From: Verrucomicrobiaceae bacterium
GTDB taxonomy: Bacteria > Verrucomicrobiota > Verrucomicrobiia > Verrucomicrobiales > Verrucomicrobiaceae
Assembly (NCBI GenBank): GCA_019694165.1
Contig: JAIBCL010000003.1
Coordinates: 1 to 64,000 of the forward strand
Direction: 5' to 3'
DNA length: 64,000 nt
The notes beneath the pieces were generated by a model. It saw only the letters and a program-made list of their open reading frames with translations, was not told the origin of the DNA and did no database searches. This document shows, piece by piece, positions 6,512 through 10,631 of this stretch (position 1 is the first letter of the stretch; each line of letters opens with the position of its first letter). The translations under genes and the position numbers were made by a program.

Positions 6512-6589
6512 TGGCGCTTCCGCGAGGACTTGCACCTCGAGCCTCCACCTTCGCAGAGTGGCGTGCATGGACTCTTACACCTCGGAAGC
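6512..6589 (-). tRNA. tRNA-Arg(GCG), non-canonical elbow
   Basis: Perfect acceptor GCTTCCG/CGGAAGC, G73, CCA at 6512-6514. D-stem GTGT/GCAC. Anticodon arm CCACT-CTGCGAA-GGTGG. T-arm CGAGG-TGCAAGT-CCTCG. The spacer to the next gene is 4 nt. Confidence 0.88.
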
Positions 6590-6593
6590 AAAG

Positions 6594-6669
6594 TGGACGT
6601 GCGCCCCGGACTTGCACCGGGTAAGGTGGACTTGCGAACCACTGGCTCGGCTTCTTCGCCTTGCGCACG
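6594..6669 (-). tRNA. tRNA-Cys(GCA), non-canonical elbow
   Basis: Perfect acceptor CGTGCGC/GCGCACG with U73, the cysteine discriminator, and CCA at 6594-6596. The anticodon arm GTGG...CCAC holds the loop TTCGCAAGT with GCA. T-arm CCCGG-TGCAAGT-CCGGG. Confidence 0.84.
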
Positions 6670-6679
6670 ATGTTGAAAT

Positions 6680-6754
6680 TGGGCTTCCCAGCCGGTTCCG
6701 CCCCGGCTCCGTCTCCTTCACAAAGAGAAGTGCTGCTGTTACACCATGGAAAGC
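6680..6754 (-). tRNA. tRNA-His(GUG) with G-1, non-canonical T-loop
   Basis: The 5' end has the extra G (position -1, at 6754) opposite C73, the hallmark of histidine tRNA. Acceptor CTTTCCA/TGGGAAG, CCA at 6680-6682. D-loop AACAGCA. Anticodon arm TCTCT-TTGTGAA-GGAGA. T-arm GCCGG-GGCGGAA-CCGGC, with G54, G55 and G58. Confidence 0.88.
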
Positions 6755-6767
6755 ATCTTGATTGAAA

Positions 6768-6843
6768 TGGGGCCTCCGGTGGGTTTCGCACCCACATCGA
6801 CCTGTTTACAAAACAGGTGCCTTTCTGTGTCGGCCACGGAGGC
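6768..6843 (-). tRNA. tRNA-Thr(UGU), non-canonical elbow
   Basis: Perfect acceptor GCCTCCG/CGGAGGC, C73 (unusual for Thr) and CCA at 6768-6770. Anticodon arm CCTGT-TTTGTAA-ACAGG. T-arm GTGGG-TGCGAAA-CCCAC. The D-loop has no GG. Confidence 0.86.
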
Positions 6844-6849
6844 GTGAAA

Positions 6850-6923
6850 TGGTGCGGCCAGCCGGAGTTGCACCGGCATCTCAGCCTTGGCAAAGCAGTG
6901 TCCTGCTGTTGAACGATGGCCGC
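6850..6923 (-). tRNA. tRNA-Gly(GCC), non-canonical elbow
   Basis: Perfect acceptor GCGGCCA/TGGCCGC, A73 (Gly usually has U) and CCA at 6850-6852. D-arm GTTC-AACAGCA-GGAC. Anticodon arm CTGCT-TTGCCAA-GGCTG with one mismatch. T-arm GCCGG-TGCAACT-CCGGC. Confidence 0.85.
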
Positions 6924-6937
6924 ATTGAGTTGACGAA

Positions 6938-7075
6938 TGGTGCGCCATGCCGGTTCTGCCCCGGCGTGTCGAGTTTGGGTATGCGGCGCGATAGCGCTAC
7001 TCAAGGGGCGCGGAGCACTGACTGCATCAGCGCGGGAGCGCCAACACTCACATGTTGCTGTTACATCAATGGCGC
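6938..7075 (-). pseudogene. tRNA gene with about 64-nt insertion in the anticodon loop
   Basis: Perfect acceptor GCGCCAT/ATGGCGC, A73, CCA at 6938-6940. D-arm ATGT-AACAGCA-ACAT and T-arm GCCGG-GGCAGAA-CCGGC are intact. The anticodon stem TGAGT/ACTCG (7050-7046 and 6974-6970) encloses 71 nt instead of 7, including the AGCGCTATCGCGC core of a repeat also present in tRNA-Leu(CAG). The original anticodon is lost. The 3' loop bases and A73 would allow Val, which is otherwise lacking as an intact gene. Confidence 0.8.
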
Positions 7076-7079
7076 AAAC

Positions 7080-7154
7080 TGGCCGCCGGAGTTGGAATCG
7101 CGCCAACCTCTGCGGGTCTTCGGCCCGCCGCTCATCTGTCTGAGCCATCCGGCG
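7080..7154 (-). tRNA. tRNA-Phe(GAA), non-canonical elbow
   Basis: Perfect acceptor CGCCGGA/TCCGGCG, G73 (Phe usually has A) and CCA at 7080-7082. D-arm GCTC-AGACAGAT-GAGC. Anticodon arm GCGGG-CCGAAGA-CCCGC, with C at 33 instead of U. T-arm GTTGG-CGCGATT-CCAAC. Confidence 0.84.
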
Positions 7155-7165
7155 ATGAAAATGAA

Positions 7166-7239
7166 GAGTCCCTCCGCGTGGTGACGCTCCGCGGTCTGCC
7201 GGTTATCGACCGGCTGCTGTGCTGTTGAGCTACGGAGGA
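7166..7239 (-). tRNA. tRNA-Ile(GAU), non-canonical elbow, CTC end
   Basis: Acceptor TCCTCCG/CGGAGGG, A73, then CTC where CCA is expected. Anticodon arm GCCGG-TCGATAA-CCGGC. T-arm CGCGG-AGCGTCA-CCACG with one mismatch. The D-stem is shortened and the loop starts AACAGCA. Confidence 0.77.
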
Positions 7240-7245
7240 TGAAGA

Positions 7246-7318
7246 TGGCTCCCCAGCATGGACTTGCACCATGACGTTCGGTTTAACAGACCGACAGGCT
7301 CCTTTACCTCACCGGGGA
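7246..7318 (-). tRNA. tRNA-Asn(GUU), G55 T-loop
   Basis: Acceptor TCCCCGG/CTGGGGA, G73 as in asparagine tRNAs, CCA at 7246-7248. D-arm AGGT-AAAGGA-GCCT retains GG. Anticodon arm TCGGT-CTGTTAA-ACCGA. T-arm CATGG-TGCAAGT-CCATG. Confidence 0.88.
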
Positions 7319-7328
7319 AAACCAAAAG

Positions 7329-7410
7329 TAGTGCCCGCACCAGGATTTGAACCTGGAACCGCGGCCGTTAGAAGCGGCGCATGCAAAATGATCCGTTACA
7401 CCTTGCGGGC
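7329..7410 (-). tRNA. tRNA-Arg(UCU), canonical elbow, no encoded CCA
   Basis: Perfect acceptor GCCCGCA/TGCGGGC, A73, then CTA instead of CCA. D-loop with GG (AACGGATC). Anticodon arm GCCG-CTTCTAA-CGGC. T-arm CCAGG-TTCAAAT-CCTGG. It looks like an ordinary cellular tRNA sitting within the array. Confidence 0.88.
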
Positions 7411-7422
7411 GAAATAGGCTGA

Positions 7423-7950
7423 TCAATTACGCAACCGCGCGAAAATGAGATCGTCGTAGAACTTCCCGTCGCAGATCACGGCATCGCGCAGCCGCCCCTC
7501 CATCACGAACCCGGCTTTTTCGAGCACACGAATGGAACGCTCATTCAGTGAGTACACCTCGGTCTCCATGCGATGGAACTCCAGATCTCGGAGGACGCGA
7601 TCTGACACGAGGCGAACAGCTTCCGTCATGATGCCGCGACCCCAAAACGGCTCGGCGAGCCAATAACCGAAATGACAAGTGTGACTGCGCTCAAACTTCC
7701 CTGGTCGCAGTCCAAGTGTGCCGACAAGTTCACTGCGAATTTCGATGGCGAACACATGGCCGGCAGCACCGGACGCGCACTTCTCCAGAAATGATCGCCC
7801 GTCAGACCCGGTGTAAGGGTGCGGAAACCTTCCCATGAGAAAACGGGCAACGCTGGCGTTGTTGGCACAACGGACGAGATCGTCTAGATCGGACATCTGG
7901 ATCGGGCGAAGACGACCGCTGCACTGGGGAAGCGTGAGTTCAGAGAACAT
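7423..7950 (-). CDS. GNAT acetyltransferase (RimJ/RimL-like), second array-embedded copy
   Basis: 175 residues from MFSELTLPQCSGRLRP. It has the same architecture as the GNAT at 4577-5113: a HFGYWLAEPFWGRGIMTEAV acetyl-CoA loop (WGRGIM), then METEVYSLNERSIRVLEKAG and a FARLRN end that mirrors the other copy's LYARLRDD. The two are clearly related but diverged. I chose the start at 7950 over an upstream ATG at 7986, because homologues start near this point. The gene lies between tRNA-Arg(UCU), 12 nt away, and a tRNA remnant, on the same strand as the tRNAs, so it is probably on the array transcript. The substrate is unknown. Confidence 0.86.
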   Translation of the reverse strand: MFSELTLPQCSGRLRPIQMSDLDDLVRCANNASVARFLMGRFPHPYTGSDGRSFLEKCASGAAGHVFAIEIRSELVGTLGLRPGKFERSHTCHFGYWLAEPFWGRGIMTEAVRLVSDRVLRDLEFHRMETEVYSLNERSIRVLEKAGFVMEGRLRDAVICDGKFYDDLIFARLRN

Positions 7951-7998
7951 AATGCTGAAACGAAATGTGAGTCGCTCAATGCACATTAGGAGCGCTGA

Positions 7999-8058
7999 TG
8001 GTGCAATCGCCTTGGTTGCCGGCGATCGGGCGAAAGCCAGTGACTTGCGACACCTTGG
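7999..8058 (-). pseudogene. tRNA remnant upstream of the second GNAT gene
   Basis: It has a 3' end CGATTGC-A-CCA (CCA at 7999-8001), and its 5' side follows the usual TTTC spacer after tRNA-Pro. No matching 5' acceptor strand or anticodon arm could be drawn; only a CGCC/GGCG stem is visible. It is best read as a decayed array member. Confidence 0.35.
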
Positions 8059-8064
8059 TGAAAC

Positions 8065-8139
8065 TGGTCGGGCACCCCGGTTACGCTCCGGGTGTCTCTC
8101 GGTCCCAAGCCGAGCGGATTCCTATCTTCCTCGTGCCCG
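8065..8139 (-). tRNA. tRNA-Pro(UGG), non-canonical elbow
   Basis: Perfect acceptor CGGGCAC/GTGCCCG, A73, CCA at 8065-8067. Anticodon arm CTCGG-CTTGGGA-CCGAG. T-arm CCCGG-AGCGTAA-CCGGG with A54, G55 and U58. The D-arm is short. Confidence 0.85.
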
Positions 8140-8146
8140 ATGAAAT

Positions 8147-8222
8147 TGGCGGTCGCGACGGGTGATGCTCCCGCTCTCTCTTGCCTGACAAGCAAGCGAG
8201 TCTGCTGTTCCTCTTCACGACC
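8147..8222 (-). tRNA. tRNA-Asp(GUC), non-canonical elbow
   Basis: Acceptor GGTCGTG/CGCGACC, G73, CCA at 8147-8149. D-loop AACAGCA. Anticodon arm CTTGC-TTGTCAG-GCAAG. T-arm GCGGG-AGCATCA-CCCGT. Confidence 0.87.
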
Positions 8223-8228
8223 TGAAAA

Positions 8229-8313
8229 TGGTGCGGCGTCACGGTAACGCTCCGTGCCGGTCAGTGACTCCTGCTTTACAGGCAGGCGCGTGTCTTTAAC
8301 GCTCTACCGCCGC
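8229..8313 (-). tRNA. tRNA-Tyr(GUA), non-canonical elbow
   Basis: Acceptor GCGGCGG/ACGCCGC (one mismatch), A73, CCA at 8229-8231. Anticodon arm CCTGC-CTGTAAA-GCAGG. The extended variable arm with GTCA/TGAC is expected for bacterial tyrosine tRNA. T-arm CACGG-AGCGTTA-CCGTG. Confidence 0.86.
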
Positions 8314-8317
8314 GAAA

Positions 8318-8385
8318 TGGTGGACCCGGACGGTAATGCTCCGTCACCTGCTGCGTGCAACGCCATGCGCGACAGCTCAATTCAC
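8318..8385 (-). pseudogene. Degenerate tRNA, UGC-type loop (Ala-like)
   Basis: The 3' side is intact: T-arm GACGG-AGCATTA-CCGTC, CGGGTCC, A73 and CCA at 8318-8320. The anticodon loop is probably GTTGCAC (reading UGC) on a weak stem. The expected 5' acceptor strand GGACCCG is not found. With A73 this would fit alanine. Confidence 0.5.
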
Positions 8386-8387
8386 TG

Positions 8388-8452
8388 TGGTGCGGAGCAG
8401 ACTTTGCACAGTCGGAGGGCGGCAATACAGCCAAGCATCCCTTCTACACCGC
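8388..8452 (-). pseudogene. Degenerate tRNA-like gene, anticodon unclear
   Basis: Acceptor GCGGTGT/GCTCCGC (6 of 7), A73, CCA at 8388-8390. The T-arm is shortened to GACT-GTGCAA-AGTC. The D-arm is truncated and the anticodon arm GGC-TGTATT-GCC has a 6-nt loop. At 65 nt it is about 10 nt shorter than its neighbours. Confidence 0.5.
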
Positions 8453-8500
8453 GAGTGCGTTTGGCTGCTGACTCATGAGTCCACGCAGCCGCTGATAAAA

Positions 8501-8576
8501 TGGCACGGCGGGCGGGTAATGCTCCCACATCGACGCGGGTTTGGAGTCCGCCGCATTGCTTGTCTGCCACCGCCGT
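8501..8576 (-). tRNA. tRNA-Trp(CCA), non-canonical elbow
   Basis: Perfect acceptor ACGGCGG/CCGCCGT, G73 as in tryptophan tRNA, encoded CCA at 8501-8503. Anticodon arm GCGGA-CTCCAAA-CCCGC. T-arm GTGGG-AGCATTA-CCCGC. It is the first clear member in the direction of transcription. Confidence 0.86.
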
Positions 8577-8594
8577 GTTGTTGAAAAAAATTGA

Positions 8595-8717
8595 ATTGAG
8601 GCGGTCAGCCGCACAGGAACACAGAGAACGCAGCACCACACAAACCACGGGCCATTGCTGCCACCTCGCGCACCGCTTTGCGCCCTCTGTGCTCTTCTGC
8701 GGCTGGACCGCCTCAAT
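8595..8717. repeat. Imperfect palindromic element (MITE-like) upstream of the tRNA array
   Basis: The arm ATTGAGGCGGTCAGCCGCA (8595-8613) is matched by its complement at 8698-8717, with further partial pairing inwards. A related start, ATTGAGGCGCTCAGCCGC, occurs at about 54952 in another intergenic region, so this is probably a dispersed genomic repeat. Confidence 0.65.
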
Positions 8718-8734
8718 AAAGAACGAACACCGCT

Positions 8735-8815
8735 GCCACGCCTGGTTCGGCGTCGCACCCGCAGGTTGTTTCAAGGCGGATGTTTCGGTGTTTGTGGCAC
8801 ACCTCCCGGAAGGCC
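8735..8815 (-). pseudogene. Possible decayed tRNA (Val-like CAC loop)
   Basis: The hairpin GGTGT-GCCACAA-ACACC resembles an anticodon arm reading CAC, and a GGTGCGAC T-loop-like motif follows. Acceptor strands and CCA cannot be placed. Low confidence, reported because valine is otherwise missing as an intact member. Confidence 0.25.
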
Positions 8816-9154
8816 CTTGATAAGTTGAAAGCTTGTTTTGTTGATTGGAACCAGGCATAGGACACCCCACGTCGTCCAAGTTCGAACTTAGATTGACTTA
8901 ATCGGCCAGAGAAGGTCTGAATGGCTTGATGCTTCCGTCGATGGAGGCCATTCTTATGGCACTCGCAACTCACGGTGTCCAAGTCCTGATAATTCGTCCT
9001 GTGTGCCGGCCTCCGCCTCGGTGCCAATGACAGTTGGCGCCGGGGCGTGTTGGTTTTGGGGCATGTCATGTCAGTTGGGTGTCATTCTGCTGATGGGTTC
9101 CTCCTTGTGGTTCTGGATTTGTGTTGATCTGTCAGGGGCCGTGCGTCCCAAACG

Positions 9155-9190
9155 AAAAGCCCTGCTGCCTTCGTGGGGCGAGCAGGGCTT
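9155..9190 (-). terminator. Rho-independent terminator
   Basis: On the minus strand AAGCCCTGCT (9190-9181) pairs with AGCAGGGCTT (9166-9157), followed by TTTTCGTTT. It ends a short transcript that begins at the promoter at 9394-9422. Between here and 8820 I see no gene. Confidence 0.8.
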
Positions 9191-9229
9191 CTGAAAAGCT
9201 TGGCTATGTCAGCCGGCGGAATCTCCGCC

Positions 9230-9367
9230 CTACTCGCGCACCTCCTGTTCGGGGTTGCTCCAGTCATGTCCCATGGTTGGGACCGCGGCATAACCGGCGC
9301 AAAGCAATCCTCTCGAACGCAGTGCCTGCGTCTCGATAAAGGATTTGATTGTCCGGTTTGATTTCAT
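9230..9367 (-). CDS. Small ORF in a free-standing short transcript (45 residues, hypothetical)
   Basis: The ATG at 9367 opens a 45-residue frame, MKSNRTIKSFIETQALRSRG onward, ending NPEQEVRE. It lies between a good promoter (9394-9422) and an intrinsic terminator (9155-9190), so a transcript of about 230 nt is expected. No Shine-Dalgarno motif is visible before the ATG, and I do not recognise the peptide. The transcript may be a small protein gene or a non-coding RNA that happens to contain a frame. It lies directly upstream of the tRNA array on the same strand. Confidence 0.45.
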   Translation of the reverse strand: MKSNRTIKSFIETQALRSRGLLCAGYAAVPTMGHDWSNPEQEVRE

Positions 9368-9393
9368 GGCGAGTCGTTTTGAACTTGGCCGCG

Positions 9394-9422
9394 ATCTTAA
9401 GGCACCGCGTTTACCGCGTCAA
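9394..9422 (-). promoter_or_regulatory. Sigma70-like promoter
   Basis: On the minus strand TTGACG (9422-9417) is followed after exactly 17 nt by TAAGAT (9399-9394). This matches five of six and four of six consensus positions with ideal spacing. It would start RNA near 9387, reading into the 45-residue ORF. A perfect inverted repeat, CTAAGTCA-CCA-TGACTTAG (9461-9479), lies about 40 bp upstream. Confidence 0.6.
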
Positions 9423-9528
9423 ACAGAAAGTTATCTTTCTTCAAACTGCGCGCCTCCAAACTAAGTCACCATGACTTAGCTGAGCTATGATTGCGTGAGC
9501 CCGAGCGGCTGACAGGCCGATGTTCAGA

Positions 9529-10458
9529 TCACGGGAACGCATTCTCGATTCCCTCCACGTTGGCCTTCATGATCGAGAGGAAATCTCCCTTTTCCGGATT
9601 GTTGGCGCACGGATCGAATACCACGCCCTGAAGACCCACCCTTTTGATTTTCTCCGCGCCTTCCTTCGCCGGCACGCCTTCCCAGACCATCCACTTCGCT
9701 TTGTGCGTGGCGAGCAGGGCCTTGAGTTCCTCCATCTGCTTGTCCGTGGGCGCCTCGTCCGGCTCCCAGAGGACGGACTTTAGATTGATGCCATAGCGGC
9801 GCGCCCAGTATTGAAAGACGGGATGCGATGCCACCACGGGCTGGCCGTTCATTCGTTTGCCCACGGCGAGCATCCGGTTGTCCAACCGCCCCAACTCAGC
9901 GGCGAGCCGTTCCGTGTTTGCATCGATGGTCCTCGCGTCATCGGGCCTCACTCGGGAGATGCCCGCGCGCACGGCCTTCGCCTGCGCGATGGCCTGATAG
10001 AAGTCGATCCACGTCGTGAAGGCGATGCCGTTGTGCGAGTGCTCGCCGCCCGGGCCGTGGCTGTGAGTGATCGCGCCTTTCTCTTCGATGAAGGTCGATT
10101 GGAAGCTCGAGGACGTATCCACGATCTTCGAAGCCGGCAACGTGACCTTGTCAGTCCACTTCGAGTAGCTTGCACCGTTCATGAGGATCAGGTCGGCCTT
10201 CTGGAACTGCGAGATCGCATTGTCGTCCGGCTGCCAGAAGGCGGGATCTTCGTTCGCCGGCGCGGGGAACCGAACATCGATCAACTCGCCGCCGATCTGC
10301 TGGGCGAAATACTTGAGCGGGTAGTTTGCCACGAGAATGACGGGCTTTGCTCGCGGGGTCGTGCCGGCGGTCGATGCGGCGGCTTCGTCCCGTACTCTGC
10401 CACATTGCACGAGGCACAAGGACACGATGGAGGAGATGACCAGCAGGCTGATTTTCAT
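9529..10458 (-). CDS. znuA: ZnuA-like zinc/manganese ABC transporter binding lipoprotein
   Basis: 309 residues. The lipoprotein signal MKISLLVISSIVSLCLVQCG puts the lipid on Cys19. The mature protein is a cluster A-I (ZnuA/TroA-type) metal-binding protein: VANYPLKYFAQQIGGE near residue 45, a His-rich flexible loop HSHGPGGEHSHNG near 135, and SHPVFQYWARRYG near 220. It would capture Zn or a similar metal at the outside of the inner membrane. The start at 10458 is chosen for the signal peptide; the frame stays open upstream without a better start. No ZnuB permease or ZnuC ATPase gene lies next to it, so the partners must be elsewhere. Confidence 0.85.
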   Translation of the reverse strand: MKISLLVISSIVSLCLVQCGRVRDEAAASTAGTTPRAKPVILVANYPLKYFAQQIGGELIDVRFPAPANEDPAFWQPDDNAISQFQKADLILMNGASYSKWTDKVTLPASKIVDTSSSFQSTFIEEKGAITHSHGPGGEHSHNGIAFTTWIDFYQAIAQAKAVRAGISRVRPDDARTIDANTERLAAELGRLDNRMLAVGKRMNGQPVVASHPVFQYWARRYGINLKSVLWEPDEAPTDKQMEELKALLATHKAKWMVWEGVPAKEGAEKIKRVGLQGVVFDPCANNPEKGDFLSIMKANVEGIENAFP

Positions 10459-10631
10459 GATGGTGATCGTGGAGATGCCACGCGGAGACAGGCGAAGGGA
10501 AGACAGAGTTGCAATATGGGGTGTTTCAGGGTACGAAGCCAGCCAATCATCCGCAGTAAAGTTTGCCGGCACGCCCGCCACAGTGATCACAAGGCATCCG
10601 GCTCCGCAAGGATGCAGCCAAACCGCTCCAC

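Larger units (their letters stand above)
2897..8576 (-). other. tRNA / tRNA-like gene array locus
   Basis: This block carries more than twenty tRNA-like genes on the minus strand, with embedded protein genes at 3439-4254, 4577-5113 and 7423-7950 on the same strand and one plus-strand lipoprotein gene at 5342-5707. Members are listed separately. The dense part (5727-7410 and 8065-8576) has 4-14 nt spacers, almost all containing TTTC as read on the RNA strand, and almost every member encodes its CCA end. The part nearest the TROVE gene (2897-4553) is different: its members are incomplete and four of them share a common upstream block. The arrangement suggests co-transcription towards the TROVE gene, but no array promoter was pinned down. 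Confidence 0.85.

Noticed and set aside
2881-8880. Many short plus-strand frames across the tRNA array
   Set aside because: They run straight through tRNA genes, their translations are Cys/Arg-rich with repeated GLAPxxSTF-type peptides caused by the T-arm sequences, and no signal or domain is present.
2881-8880. CRISPR array
   Set aside because: The regular spacing suggested repeats at first, but the repeated units are complementary arms of tRNA cloverleaves with varying sequence, and there are no cas genes.
8713-9069. Minus-strand 118-codon frame upstream of the array
   Set aside because: It overlaps the palindromic element and the possible Val-like remnant, lacks a recognisable domain and has an unlikely composition.
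9461-9479. Inverted repeat CTAAGTCA-CCA-TGACTTAG as an operator of the tRNA array
   Set aside because: It is about 880 bp upstream of the first clear tRNA with a terminator in between. It might regulate the short transcript at 9.2-9.4 kb, but there is no further support, so it is mentioned only with that promoter.
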